Notes: a model not told the origin generated them from the sequence alone. DNA of 64,000 nt from Daphnia carinata (GCF_022539665.2 NC_081331.1:1522501-1586500), one strand, 5' to 3'. Shown: positions 48,246-63,443, counted from the first letter of the stretch. Translations and numbers: made by a program.

Positions 48246-51200
48246 TCACGCCTCCAAGCGGCACTGGGCAGATCCGTCCGTCTGAGCCTGATGGACCCAC
48301 TGTTGCCATTCTTCCAGTCGTGGGGCGCACCAAAGAACCGCGTCACCCAATCGTTTGCGGCCCATAAAAATGAACTCACCGCTGCCGTGTTTCACCTGAC
48401 ACGTCAACGGCACGTGCAGCGTTCCGGTGTGCTCATCGTCCAGCAAACTGTTGTCGATGTCACCGTCCGTTAAATCCTCTTCGACGCCGTCCATTCCCTT
48501 CCATTTGGATGGAATTGGAATGAGGCGTTTAGGCGTCAACGGACTCCGCCTTCTCCGCTTTGGCAATGACGCAGATTTACGATTAACGGGTTGAAAGACG
48601 GACGAGGCCTGCCGGATGACCCGCGTAGCCCGCACCTTGAGCAGCGTCCTCTCTAATTGGGCGTCGTTGTAAACGGACGAGATGAAGCCTCTAGCAACAA
48701 AATCGCTGCTGCAAAACATTTCCAACGACTCTTTGATGCTGCAAGGTCGACATTCTGCAAATGAAACAAGACGAAAAAATGCATTTGTTAATTAAGGTGA
48801 ATACGATAACGTGTGAGATTAAAAAATGGGGACAATCACGTGACCATGTCGTGACAACCGAAATGCGTTTCAAAGTCATTGATCGTCACTGTCGTTGGTA
48901 CTGAATTATGATTAAAAAAAAAAAAAAAAAAGAAGACTACTGTACCTTGCCAAGGATCGTGTGACTGGTCGTTTTCCTCTTCGACCAGTTGGAGATCGTA
49001 ATCGAACGCGGCCGTTTCCCGTCGCAGAGGATCAGACCCACCGACTGGTGACTCGGATTCGAGAAACAGGGCCACCTGACCCGAGTGACTGTCGAAACAG
49101 TGGCGTTTGCCATCCGGCCGCAGCATGGCCGACGACGATCCGCTGTGCAGCAGTTTCAGCGTCCGGTGCTGTTCGACGTAAATGTTGGCGCCGGCAAAGT
49201 CTGCGGATAATTTCAGACACGCCTGAATTCAAGAGAAAAAGAAAAAATTTATCAATAAAAATTAAATAAAATATTTAAAATAAACAAAACGTGTACACAA
49301 GAACTCGAGTGAGGAAGAAATCGTATGCCCTTTTAAAGGTAAGAAGGACACATCTTATCTTAGCTCTCGACGAGTCTAACTGTTAGATCGAAATCAAGAT
49401 TGATTGAAAAACGGCGCCATTACAAGAACTAAAAAGAAAGAAAGAAAAAAAAAAACAAAAACAAGACACATATGTAGGGTAGAAGAAGAAATTAGAAAAA
49501 TGTCTTGTCTGCCATGTAGTTTGGCATGTTCCCGACGACGACAGAAGAAAAAAGTTTAAAGTTGTTTTTGCCTTTCTTTAGTTTAAAACCAAAACATGTT
49601 GTTTTCTTTTTGGGGGGGATTGGTGACTAGAAAACAGCAAGGAATTTAATTTTTTTCTTTTTTTTTTTTCTTCTGAAATATATTCAAAATTCCTGTAATG
49701 AGAACGTAAAGGAAGAAACAAAAAAAAAGGGTCTATCGCTTTGCCCGCTGGTCGTTTCTTTTTCTTGTGTGGCGAGAACCAACTGGCGTGTATGTGTGTG
49801 TGTGTGTGTATAAAAACTATAAGATGCTACGTGTGCGTAAAAGAGGAGAGAGATTTTTCTTATGTACCTGGAATTCCTTGCCAGCTGTTCCGTAGCGGAG
49901 CACCACCCGCAAGGCACCGCGGGGATAGAGCCAGGAGACGGAGCCTTGGCTGCATCGCAGGTACACTGGTTTGACTCCACGATGTGATTGAGGCTGTTGT
50001 TGTGTCTGATCTTCGCTCGATGGACTCTCCAAACCGCTGTAACAAAAATAAAAAGAGATTTTTTTTTTAGATCTAAAGAAATCATTGCAGCAATACATTT
50101 TTCACATTGCATTTTTTTTTCGTATAGTACGCAATCGTTCACATGTCAATTATGCAATCATTTCTCTCCCCCATTCTCCCCACACACGCCCTTTTTTAGG
50201 GGGTTTGGTATGCTATCGGAAAAAAAAAAAATGAAAACCGGACGTGACTAGACGAGAAAAATATGCTCTTATCGAGAAAGAAAAAAGATGAGTTTGTGTG
50301 AAAAAATATGATTTCAAAAATTGGAAAAATAGGGGGGAAACACGTGCCTTCCTCCAAGTCTACGAATTCTCAACTTAAGCCCACACTAACATTTACACAA
50401 AGCGAAAAAAGGTGAAGACATCATCTTTTTTTTTTGTTTGTGAACAATCTAGGTACAAAAAATGCTAACCCTCGCATGTTGCCCTCTTCTTTTGGGGGAG
50501 AGGAAAAAAAGGGAGGATGACCCGTGCACACTCGAACAAACATAAACGATGAGCGTGAGGTGAAAGAATAGAAGAAGAAAATAAGTCACAAAATCCTTTG
50601 GGGTTAAAAGATGACAAACAAGGCAACTCCCTTCACCAACACGTGTGTGTCTGCCTTAAAATCATCTTCCATAAGAGTTTTTCTGTGTGTGTGTGTGTGT
50701 GTTGAGACCTGATTCGTCATCATCATAAGAATTTTTTTTAAAACTGATATTGTGCCCACCCTTAATGTATCCGTACGAGCCGGAAACGATCGGACGTTCC
50801 GTCTTCAAAAAAGTAGGAGACAAAAGAGCTAATCAACATTCTGTTTAAAGCCGGAAGAAGATGACGGACACGACGGATCGAATTATTCTGTTAATAAATC
50901 ACTATCCGGTTAGAAGAAGCCCTTGCTTCAATTTTAAAGAGAAAAATAACAAAAATCTAGGGGGGGGGAAGGTTGAAACTCTTAAAAACAGGTGAGTTAG
51001 TTATTGCTTCTATGCATTTTCAATGAAGGGGGCAGAAGAGGGGGAAAGTTGAAGAGGGGAGGCAACCCAAGAAGAAGAAAAAAAAACGAGCTGGAAATTC
51101 CACCTACCCAGTGAAATATGATCGAGTTATTCATCAACCCAAAAGAGCCCCCAACCCTCTACTTTATTTTTTTTTTTCAAAAATTGTTATAAGGAGAGGT

Positions 51201-52224
51201 GAAAAGGGGGGCCGTTAAAAAAACCGAGGCGGAGTCTAATCCGCACGGAAGAGAAAAAACACGAAAAGAATATCATCCACCCCTCGACCATCAGACAATA
51301 GAAAAAGGCGAGGTGTATGTTATTATTTCAAAAAAAAAAAAAAATTTCTTTTGGCGCCCGTGTATCAATTTGGAAATCAGGTGCCATTGTAATTGGCGTG
51401 TGTGTATGTGTGTATTGCGGATAAAAAAAAAATCGAAATGGCCGCTATAGATGTCTACTACTCCACCCACTGGCCATTGTGCGCAATCAAGTTTTGAAAT
51501 ACGAGGGGATCAAAACAGATCCATCGATCAAGTTACTCTTCTATCTCGCAACTGGGAATCAAACAAAAAAGATTGTCTGTTTTTGTTTGCGTTTTTTTTT
51601 GGGGGGACACGTCTTTAAAAAAAATGGAAGACATTTTCAACCTACTTTTTTGGGGGATAAAATGAAAGGGGCTCTAGGTTTTTTTAAAAGAAAAGAAGAA
51701 ATTTGACTCTCAGGCTTAGATGTGACCTCTGCGAACACGCCCAAAAACAGAAAAAAATGCCATTAAAAGAAACGAAGAAAGCAAAAAAAAAAAGGTCCTT
51801 TTTTAAGAGGAGGATTAATGACTGGAGAACAGAGTTGGACACGTGTTTGAGACATTTACATATTGTCGAAGCTTGCAACATTTCTAATTACATGCGCACA
51901 AAAAGGGAGAGGAACGAAAAAAGAAAAACCGGTTGACAACAACAAAGGAAAAGTGAAATATTTTAATCGAGGGACGATTGCGAAAGAACGCAAATTAAAT
52001 GAGATAAACACAACCAACCTGCCAGTCCAGTCACATCCATCGGCTGCAGCTTGCGAGGGGCACATAAATAAGGGAAGGATGAAACAGGCAATCAGGGGCA
52101 CCCAAAAAACGCGTAAACTTTTGACGCTAATCCGTCGCGAGAAACGAGGTGATGACCTTTTCTCACGCTGCTCATCGTCGGCATTTGTTTGCCGCCTGTC
52201 CAACAATGTCACAGGGTTCGACAT
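48246..52224 (-). CDS. METRNL-like: Meteorin-family secreted factor
   Basis: Four exons, in coding order 52224-52019, 50036-49868, 49222-48946 and 48754-48246, give 386 aa with agreeing phases. Meteorins are secreted, disulphide-rich signalling proteins (neurite/glia effects and tissue repair in vertebrates). Matching features: CDWTGSGL at 64-71 across the first intron, the SVSWLYPRGALRVVL block, the AFDYDL block, ECRPCS (218-223), CSSDFVARGFI, and near the end PLTCQVKHGSGEFIFMG with CAPRLEEW; the last Cys is five residues from the end. The hydrophobic segment (about 39-60) ends just before ADGC and is read as a signal peptide with an unusually long polar front of about 35 residues; there is no later in-frame ATG before it. 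An insertion of about 55 residues (276-330) carries KRRRRS. Intron 1 is about 2 kb and low complexity. Confidence 0.93.
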
Positions 52225-55200
52225 TTCTCCTTGTGTGTGTTTTTTTTTTTGCTTTTCAACGTCGTAAGGATTATTGTTTTCCTTTGTTTGTTTGTTTTTT
52301 TCTTCACTTTAATTTTCCCAGAAGAAAATCACAGACACACGGCCTTCAAATAGCCGGAAGGATCCGATCTCACAGTCACTAGTGCGCGCATAGTTGTGTA
52401 ATAATCCAATGTGGCGGTTCCTTTTTTGTGTGTTTGTTTCAGCAGGAGGGGGGGGGGGGAAGGTCTAGCAGATGATGATGAGATGCACCACGTCCACAAA
52501 AAAAGATGTTGAACAAACACCGGAGCGTTGTGAACCATCCGGCAGGGAGAGAGTCAACTGCCCAACTGACCGCTGCACCGAGTCCTTCTCTTGCCCAGGC
52601 AGGCTTGAGCATGTGAAGATGGCGCCAGCATCAAAAAAAAAAAAAAAGATGGCTGGTCATGGCCAGAGGGCGTTTGGAAGGGAGGCGGGTCCCCAATCAG
52701 AGATAGGGCGCGCGAGGTTTGTATGTTGAAAGCCTGGAGCTTTTCTAAAGCTTTTGGTGCTGGTGCAAGCAGAGCTCGAAAGATAAGAAGAAGAAACATT
52801 TCCATGTAGAGGATGCAGAGAAGAGGCAAACGGTCAAAAAAAAAAGGGGGAGGGGATAGAGAGAGAAAGAGAGAGAAAATAACACGGGCCACGTTTTTAA
52901 AGACAAGAACTGAAAAAAAAAAAAATATACATATATAAAAAAGGAAAAATATATGTTTAAAAAAAAGGAGATACACACACAAGGATGTAGAGGAGACATG
53001 ATGAATGCAAGTAGCCATAGGGAAGGAAGGGAATAATATATTCCTCGACTTCTTTTTTTTTTTTTTTTTTCTTAACTATATAACGTCCTTCCCTTTTCTT
53101 TTTTACGATGATCAAAAATGTTATTTTTTCTCTTCTTTTCTACCCTCCAATCTCCATACGAAGAAGAAGAAAAAAAAAAAGTCGATGTCATGATGGCGCC
53201 TGATGTTGAAGAAACAACAACACATCCCTTTTGGCTTTGGTCGTCGCTGACGGGCGAATTGGAAAGAATTACTTTCTGATTGGAATTTTATTTTATTTTT
53301 TTCTTCGTTGTTGGATTTCTTCAAAAAGGGCATCCAGCGCTATAAAAAAAAAAAAAGTAGATGTGGTGATTAAGGTTTCTCTCCTCGTCCAACACATTTT
53401 CAGATATCGAATCACGGATCTTATTCATCTGCTTCAACTTTTTGCGCTACAGGGCGATTAGAATCCAGGTAAAAAAAAAAAAAAAAAAGAAGAGATGCCA
53501 TCGCACATCAAAGAAAAAGGGGCAGCAACGATTGTCAGATTCCGTCGACTTGTTGACGATGAGCGCGCGTGTGCTGTTGCACCAGTTTTTTTTTTTATTA
53601 TAAGAAAAAAATAAAAATGAAGGGAATTCCTTATTATTATAAAACATGATGATGGTATGGTATGTAAATCACTCTCCCATTCCCCCCCCCCCTTTTTTTT
53701 ATTCGATCAGAAGCCAAAAAAGAAAAAAAAAACATTCTTGGAACATTCCAAGGTCCTCATCTTCGACAGATTTTGATTATTTAAAAAAATATATATATTT
53801 TTGGGGTATTCGGGGCATGTAAAATGTTACCACCTTATTCTTACATGAACACTCGAAAAAAAAAAAATGAAACGTTGTTGAACGCACCTAAAGAAAATAG
53901 GAAACACCAAAGGGATATCGAGTGGAGTTTCAGGTTCAAAAGGAATTCGTTGTTGGGAAAAGAAGAATTTTCCTCAAATTAATTTCATTATTTAACAGTT
54001 GTAAAACGTCGGGTAAAATTGTTTAAAAAGAATAAAAGAGACTCGGTTGTACACACAAATTTATTCGACAGATAAGAGGAACACGTTGCGCATTTTGCGA
54101 CACGCACTGCTGAACGTCTTCGTTGATAAAAAAAAAACAGAAAAATATTCCGGATTTCTTGTTTCATTTTTATTTAAATTCTATTCCGTATGTACGTTTT
54201 TTTTTCCCTATTTCGCTAAAGGGCATTTTTATAAGCATGGACTGTCACAATATTAACTAGCGCAAGAGCTATGCACGTACAGCGCGATGCAGCAACTCGT
54301 CTATAAGACAACAATTTTTAAAAATTTGAAGTCGCTCGGTTTTGACTCGTCTATCTGCAGCGATAACATCTTGTCATATGTCATGAAATGCCGAAAGCTT
54401 TTATTCCTTTTTTACTTGTAAATTTATTTGCTTTTTACTTTTATTGAAAGAGACAGGGGAAAAAAAAAGAGCGGTTCGTTAATTTTCTTTGAATTCCAAG
54501 AAAAGCTCTTTTTTTTTTTTTTAATTCCCATAACATTCTAATTAGAGTGTTCTTATTAGCCGGATTACGTCACGGTTCTTCCGTCCATACCAACCTCGTT
54601 TCTAACGACGACCATATAGGCCGCTACCGCTTGATTCCGGTTCCTTAAGTTACACTTTTCTAGTCAAGGTAGAAAACGATGTTCTCTACGTCGTATTAGC
54701 CCTATACTAAAGGAACTATTTAAACCGGATTTGATGCATACAGCAAAGGGACTTACAACGGACGGAATCATTCGTCATGTCAATCAGGAAAAACATCTGC
54801 TACTACGGGATGTACACGCCATATCCACTCAAGGCAGTTTCATTACTGAAACGAGTTCCCTAAAAACAAAACAAAAATCTCTTCTGCCCAATTTCCAGAA
54901 ATCAAAAAAAAAAAAAATGAGGATGATCAAGAATTTTTAAAAAAATGTCTAGGCTCCTGCAGATTTATTGGCTAATTCATTTTTCTTCGAAATTTGAGCT
55001 GATCATTCTGTTGGCATGGATTATCAAAAGCCTTTTCTGGACGTCAAATCCCTTGGAAAAAAGGTTCTGAGGAGGATTGATGTACATGGCATTTAACTTG
55101 CTAAATATTTTGTGTATACTGGGTTTGTGTGTGTGTGTGTGTGTATGCAGGAGGCTATACGGATGTGCCATGATGATGTGCATACACAGGTGGCTGCTGA

Positions 55201-58200
55201 TTCCATCATCATGATGGATCCAACCTTGAATTGCTAATGGTTTTTCTTTTCTTACTTGTCCACATATCCCCTTCAGCAGCCATCACCTTTTTTTTTTTTT
55301 TAGCTTTTATTCTTCGACTGTATCGCAGGTGCGATGGTCAAACGTGTCCCGTAAAATAAAGAAGAAGAAAAAAAAAAAACCATCCTACAAGGGCGGGGTT
55401 ATGATCCGGGATTTCTTAATGGCCTCATGGATTTGAAAAAGAGAAAACCCAGGGGAGAAGACAAAGTCCTCAGCTGTTTACCCTGCAGGTGTGCTCATTG
55501 AGTTTAAACTCTTGATTTTTTTTTTTTTTCTTTTCCCCAACGAAATTTTTCTCCGCCATTGTGTCACAGTGTCTATTACGTAAAAATTACGTCTTGCCCA
55601 AAATTTTGGAACTGCTTTTGTGTTTTACCATACCATTTCAACGTTTCATTTCCAAATTTCTAAAGATGGAGCGGCATCGATCACTTTGGCCTTTTGCTTC
55701 GCTTGCGGTCAAATACATTAATACATTAGTCGGGACAGACTAAAGTCGTGTCGATCGATCGCTTCGAAAAAGGGAATAACAAAAGAAAATACACAAGTAT
55801 TGGGGCCACAAGAAGAAGAAGAAGAAAAAAAAAGCTCAAACAAGACTCGAACAAATTCTAAAAGCAAGAAGCAACCCGATTTCCCCTTGAGCTTTTCGAA
55901 AATTTGGAGAGGATTGCATTTGACTTGCAAATGAGTTTCGGGAACCTTTCCCTCTCCCTTCGTTCGTTTTCTGGGTATGAAGCAAGGCAAGACACTCACA
56001 CACACACAAAAAAAAATGCGTGAATAATATCGAAAGATTTGTCAGTGTTACCATGGCAACGTCCTTCCATATAAGGACCGCCCGCTGCTTTTGCCTCTTT
56101 TTTTTTATTTATTTTATTTTTTTTTTTTTACCTTGTTGTGGGGCACGTTCCCTAACGGAGAAATAAAAGGAGAGGGGATGATAATTCTAGACGCTAGAAA
56201 GAAGGCGGAGGCAAGAAACAAAAGGTGAAGAATGAGAAAAAAAATGAATAAAGAAAGAGAGAATGAGAGAAAATAAAAAGAAAAAGGTTTTTCTTTTTAA
56301 GAAATATATATATAAAGAAAAGAGACACGAGAAAACGCCTCTTGCCAACAGGTGGGCTGCCAGGTAAGGGGGAAAAGGGACAGAAAAGAAAAATAAAAGG
56401 TCATCTCAGCTTGATCTTTTTATATATATTTTTATAAACTGTGTGTACTGTATATAACCTCTATGTACTATATTGTTTCTCCCTTTTTTTTTTTCCAAAT
56501 GATTTGGTGGAGGGGGGGGGGGTTGCCTTTTTGGTGTGGTGGAAATTGAATGATGGTCCAAAACCACCTTTGTGGTTTACTTGTTTCTATTTGACCCGTC
56601 TCATCTCTGACTAGGATCTTGACAGGTTGAAGGGCGTCGTCTTTCCTCCTGACAAACGTCCATCAGGATTTTTCAATTTGGTTTTCATTATCTTTGTTTT
56701 TTTTTAAAGGGAATATTTTTCGCGCAGTAAATTGGCAATTTTCGCAAAACGTTAATGTCACACAACGTCTACAGCAAACTCGTTTAGTTTTCCAACTCGA
56801 TTTTCTAAATGCGTATCGCACGGTGTAATAAAAATACACGCCAAATTTTACACAAAAGAAAAAAAAAAAAAGGTTTTTGTTCTTTGCTGTTCATTGTCTT
56901 TTATCTTCCATTTTGGATCTTTCCAATTTCACGGAGAGTTAACACACACACACACACACACAAAGCGGAATGGATAGAAGAAGAAAAAAGAAGTTGGCCA
57001 GCAATATCTTTGAGTCACGAAATGAAATGGGTTGTGTTCCATGCTAGAGCCATAAGGGACCGAGATTATTACACGGCCGATGAAGAGAAACGAGAAACAA
57101 CTGCTTAGAACGAAAGGGGTGCTGGTCTTATATATCTCTCGCTGCAATCCGAGACTTGTATCAACAATTTACGATGGCCCCTTTTTTTTCTTGTCTTAAC
57201 GGCGAAGGGGCTTTGAAATTATTTCTCTTCGCACAAGAATTTATACAGAGTTTTGTTCTACAGGTAGACTGTCGACAGCCATGCCATCTACATTTACAAG
57301 TCGATCTGTTTGGGGAACTTTGAAAAACTAAAATAAAAAGGGAAGATAAGCAAAACCCAAAGAGTCTCGTACTCTTGTACTGTGAACTTGGGGTTTGACA
57401 CCTGGGGTCGGGCCACCCATCAACAACTACGTTTCGTTTTCTCTCTCTGTGTACGAGGACTTGTGAGAGCCTCTCTTCTTAACACGAGCCGACGGTTGTA
57501 AACAGCGCGGTCTCTTTTCATGCAAAGCCCTCCCCCACATCCTTACACACACACACACACTTGTGTTGCATTCTTTCTTAGCTGTACGTTTTGATTTGAT
57601 TCATCTCACCGATTAACTTACCTTCCTATACCATCGCCCCCCCTTATGAATTAATAAAACATATCTTTTTTTTTTCCTCCGCTTTTTGCAGCGTTTCCAT
57701 GTGCCGCCCCATGTCGTTGATGTTCTTTCAATTTAGCCGTCAGTCTTCCACCTGGATGAATTTTGATGTAATGCTTGGTATCCCTCCCCTCTTAGTGTGT
57801 CCTTGTCGTGCTGTCATCCCGCCTCTCCTCTTCTTGTATCATAAACACACAAGACTCCCCCGCACTATAGTCGAAATAGACGGTCGAGAGAATTCAAACA
57901 AGCTCATGGAAAATGGGAGCTTTGTGTAACCGTACTTATATCTCAATAGAAACCGAACCGGAAGCTCTCCCAAAACGAGATGTTATCAAGTCGGGATAAG
58001 CGATGATACGTTTAAAAAAAAAAAAAAAGAAGCCGACAAAATAAACCAGATGCGAATTAGCCGTTGCGGCGGAAAAATAACGTCAAAGATTTCACGAAAT
58101 TTCAAGACGTTCAACCTTTTTTTTTTTTTCTACGATGTTCTTTGTTATTTTCAAAATGGGCGCCGCTTTTTTTTTTTTTTTTTTTGGTAGGGAAAGCGCA

Positions 58201-61200
58201 TGCCATGGAATATGTATACACGTTAGAGATATAAAGCCAATGAAAAAAAAAAAAAAAAAAAAAAATTTCGAGACAGACGTCGTATATCCTTGGTGGAAAA
58301 GAAAGGGGAGAGGGGAAGAAAAAACATGGAAACCATTTGGTTTCTGCCTTGCGTTGGTGAATAAATTCCGCCCCTATCTCACATCCCCCTTTTTTTATTT
58401 TTTTTATTTTAACTAGTTAACTTTTATGTAATATTCTCAGATAACCGGCCACTTTGTGGGCTGCATGTTTGTCTTTGTTTTCCTACACGCGCTCGTATCA
58501 CGATAGCCGTAGTATTCTTTTAATGTCGCTATATAGCACATATCAAGAGGGACCTTCAGCTAATTCAAGCCTATATTCTAATGCAAATGCGATTTTTATT
58601 GCGTTGAACAATTAAAAAGGACTTGTCTGAAAGGATATCGAGTGATAGCGCCTTGAATTTCCATTATCATCGCAAAAGGTTGATCGTTTTCTGAACTAAA
58701 GTTTAATTTGATTTTCAATTTTTTCTCATTTCTTAATGTAAAAATGTTTCATTTTTATGGCTATTGTAAAACTACTCACTAGTCGAAACAAAACAAAAAG
58801 ATGGAGGGGGGGGGGGGGCCCTGGCATATTTCTGTTGTGAAAAAATTATCATCATCTCTCCAAAAATATATATACACAGCAAAAGAAAATAGGGAACAAG
58901 CAGAGCATTTTCTTTTTTCATTTCCCCTTTCTCCTGTTTCTTAAAAATATATTCGGCTTCTCTTTAAAAAGAAAAAAGGGAAAAAGAAAAAATCCTACCT
59001 CGCGAGCTGCTCTGCGGGAGACCGATAGAGATAATTACAAGGCCGGAGACCACAGGTACTATAGAGTACGTGCGTTCAAGTATATACACACACACACACA
59101 CACACACAGAGCCACCACAATCCAACAGGTACAAGCCGTTGGTGCACAGAGAGCCGACGGACGTTTGGTTAGTTAGTAAATTTAAGAAGAAAAAAAAAAA
59201 AAGGTAAAATTCTATATAACGCATTTGAGGGGTGGAGTTTCTCCCCCTTACCCTCCTATGAAACATTTTCAAACGAAAATAATAATAAAAAAAAAAGATC
59301 AGCGATATGCTCATTTCACGTTAGCTGTGTGTATATTTATTGTAAATATACCTGTGCCCGCCAAAAGGTGGGGTGTCGGGGAACAGAGGGTGAAAACAAA
59401 AGAATTTTTACGAGTGCCTGATTGTCGGCTTTATTCTTCGTCTTTGTTCCAGTGAAAAAAAAAAAGGAATACGTTTTCCACGCGGCTATGTACTGCAAAG
59501 TTGATTCCTATCCGTTAGGGTTTTTTTTTAGCCCCGTAATGAAAGGTTCTTCCACATCGTCAATGCCTTAGAACCAATCAGGAGTACCTTGATTTCTCTA
59601 CAGACTGACCGCCGCCACAACTGATAAGGTATAAAGGAAAAGAAAAATGATATAAACCAATCAATCAATAACAAGTTGTTTTTTTTTGTTTATAAAATTT
59701 TCTAGGAACAAGTGTGTGCTCTGCGTGAACCTAGAACTCCTCAAAATGATTACGCATTTATGAGTCATCGCATTTAGATTTGCTTATTTTTTTTTTTTGT
59801 TTGAAATGCACAAGCTACGGTTGTTTTAATGCTGTATCGATTATTCGCCATGACAAAGCCCTTTCTTCTTTATTAGAAATTTCCCTTGATTGTGCGCGTA
59901 GCCGATTGAATGCTCTATTATTTTTGTGTGTTGTAAATGCAGATTTTTCTGCCCTCACGGCAAAGAGAAAAGAACAGAATCACGACCGTCATCTCTTTCG
60001 ATTCCCTTACGCCTTTTTTTTTTAAGTTGAGTTTTGGGTTTCCCCCTTTATTGTTGTTAGCTATCGTTAGATCTTTTAAAGTTAAAAAAAGAAAAGAAAA
60101 AGAAGTTCTTTTTATGGTTAATACGTAACAGTTTGCTGAGTTGCAGTTGTAATAAAACAAAAAGTTCTAGGACCCCAACTGGCAATCCTAAATTGGATCT
60201 CTTTTATTATTACGATCTCCTCTTTTTTTTTTTTTTTTTCGCTTGGGCCAACATTTTTGTTTTAAACATACCATTAAAAATTTGTTAAATTTTTTCATTC
60301 GTATTGTTATTACAATTCCTGGAAAGACATAAAAACGAAAACAGTTATCTTTGACGATCTTTCGCTGCCATTTCTGTTGTGTGGCCTAATTTTGGACCAC
60401 AAATCGTAACGACCCTCAGCGCTAACCCTAACAGAAGAACCCTAGTCCCTACTTTTTTTTTTTTTTTAACACTCTATAGCAATCAGAATGGACCATCGAC
60501 ACCAAATGCTACGGGTCCACCACATTTTTTTTTTCTTCCATTTTAATTCACGACAATAAGAACTGAGAATTGTAATTATTATCAGGTAAGAAGTTGAAAT
60601 TCAGGTATATATGTACAAAAAAAGAGAAAGGCTTCGTCACAGATGAATGAAAAGAAAAACCCATCGAAATCATATCTGCATTTTTTTTTTTTTTTTTTTT
60701 TTGTTTTCTCCCTCCTCGTTTTGGTCTTGTCTCTCTCGTGATGAGGCAATTTAACCCTCACCTGTTTCCCGCATCGGTCATATATCGGATATTCTCTCCG
60801 CACTCGGTGTGATTATTATTGTTATTACCACGGTGTATAACGCATATATATATACGTATATGCGCTGACTATTCCCCCTAACACGTAAATGTATGTGGTA
60901 GCCATTGTTCGTGATGGACGATGATGGAGCATAAAATGTCACGCGTGCGTTCTCACACCTGTCGGGACGGGAATAAGCCAAAGCATTTTGCCACTGGCCA
61001 GATTTTGACTCTTTTCTCTCCACGAATTTTTCTTTTAACCGCGTGAGTGTCCAATATAAAAAGAACGACGTTTGAATATACGACCCCTCCGGTTGCGTCT
61101 GGCATTCACACAATCCACACTGCAGTATAGCAGCAAAAAGAAGTTGATGTTAGACTGATAAAACGAAGAAATCCCTCTAGAGCCAACAGCAGCTGGCGCC

Positions 61201-62739
61201 ATTTTCTTTATTTTTCTTTTACCTGTCTCCCTTTTTGCTTCGTTTGATGTCCAACACGCCAATTTTTTTTTTTTTTAATATGAAACGAAACAGCACATTT
61301 CACCTAAAGGCGACAGCGCCAGCCAACTGCTTCTGGAATTCATTGAACCACGTCACCGAAACTCCAGCTGATCAAAGCATTTCTAAAACTGACGCCATTC
61401 GGATATAGAGTCATTAACCTATATTTCAACAACGAACTCGGCTAATATATTTCTATTATCATACCATTTAATATATAGGCTACGTATTTTTTTTTTTTTG
61501 CACGATCATCAGACAAGCCGCTTTTGAAATGGCAGTAAAAAAAAGCAAAACAAGGGAGCCGCAAGACATCCTCGCATCTGGGTGATATGACGATGAGAAG
61601 CCAACCTCCCCCCCAAAAAAAGGAGAGTTTGAATACGAGGCGGCATAATAATAAACCAAAAAAAAAAAAAAAAAATGTTGTTATCTTTCAGTGTCTCGTT
61701 TGAGATGACGGGCGAGAAAAAAAAAAAAAGCAAACAGCTCTCTGGAGAAAGGATGTTGATGCCCGGTGTGTGTGTGTGTGTGTCTCCGATTGCTTTTTAA
61801 TGGTGAGACACACACCGGTTGACGCGTACGTCTGTATACCCACATCTTCGTTTTGGAAATGTTTTTTTTTTTTTTGTCGAGACGGACTCTTGTGTACACT
61901 GAAAAAAAAAAAAAATTAAATTAAATAAATATAATGAGAAAGAAATGGATTTTTTTTTCCGACTTATCCCCAATTGGCTAGGGCAAGAAAGTCGTCCGGC
62001 CTTCAATTGATTTCACCGCGCCCAGTCAAAAGCGAAATATTTTCAAAACATTAGGGACCTGTTATTGCAAAAATGTCCGTTTTTTAAAATTATTTTTTTT
62101 CCTTGTTTCCAATTTCACTAATGGCTTAGCGAAAAGTGGGTAAAGTCACGTCATCGATGTAACGGGGCCATCCGCCTCACCTCCCACTAAAACCATTTTT
62201 CCAAATCTCGTTTTCTTTCGGAGGGGTTCTTAATGATAGACAACCAAAATGTCGATGGCCTACATACATGTTTAACTGTAACGTACGAGTCCAACCAGGA
62301 AAGAAAAAAGAAAAAGAAAAAAAAAAAACAAACGGACCGGAAAATGACAATTTACTAAATGGGCTGGACTTAAACGCGATCGAGCTTTTCTGTTTAACCT
62401 TATCCTTTTGTTGATTTAAAAGAAAGAAAAAAAAAAAACGTTTTTAATCTTTTCGTTTGCCAAGTTTTTTTTTGCGTTGTCTTCTCCGTTTTCCCACGTA
62501 AGAAATGTAAATATGTTATTCGAAAAGGGGTCGTATACATCTATACGCAAAAGGCAAAACACAACACATCTTAACGTGCATAATACCCAGCTGTATAGCG
62601 GGAATGCAAACGAGTAGTAGTGGTAGCTTGAGATGGCACGGCAAAACTACTATATTTCCTTTTTTCTTCTCCTACCTTTGATGGCTTTGCCTTGATTTTC
62701 TCAGATACTGAACACAAGAAATAGACAAGGCAATAGGTT

Positions 62740-62853
62740 TTAACTGTTTGAGCCAGCACAACTCTCCAAGTCCGTTGCCCTTTTTTGAGTGCGTTTTATG
62801 GCGTCCATGCTGATGCGCTGGCCTGACAGAGAGTAGTTGTTCGCGCTGACCAT
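62740..62853 (-). CDS. Weak 37-aa ORF candidate
   Basis: Minus-strand ATG at 62853 opens MVSANNYSLSGQRISMDA, then a Lys/Arg/Thr-rich end and TAA at 62742-62740. The frame is also open upstream of the ATG (KAIDVVDQRE), and its first 18 codons favour G/C at third positions, as real exons here do. No splice partners or family recognised; chance is quite possible. Confidence 0.2.
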   Translation of the reverse strand: MVSANNYSLSGQRISMDAIKRTQKRATDLESCAGSNS

Positions 62854-63443
62854 TTCTCTCTGATCTACAACGTCGATAGCCTTCCGAACACGGACGAGAA
62901 CCAAAAGCTATACACCGTTTTCTTGTAATACCACAGTTGTTTTCTTTTTTCTTCTTTTCCTCCAAAAAATTCAAAATAAATTATGTAAATTTTAACTCTA
63001 AAAAAAGATGAAAAATTCAACCCCTTCTCGTTGGAGTCTACATTTTAAGCTGATGTTAAAGTATATATATATATATACTGTATATACAGATATATATATT
63101 TTTTTTTTACCTATAGTAATACACTCTTTTACCTAGAGGTAGACGCCCAGAGGGGTTGTTAGGAAAAAGGGAAGATTTCGAGGAGAAAAATGAAAGAGGC
63201 GGAGATTTTTTTTTTTTTTTTTCTTCTGGGGCTTTTGCTACATGGCCCACCAAATATTGTGGTCGACCAAGAAGAAGAAGATGGTACATAACAAGGGGGG
63301 ACCAATTGGTTCTCCTCCCCCACTCTCAAAGAAGAAGATCAACACACAAAAAGTTCTTCTTCTTTCCATATGAAATAGATGGGGGGGTTATAGTGCTCGG
63401 TTGAGCTGATAACAAAGAAAATGTCTGAAAAAGAAAAAAAACA

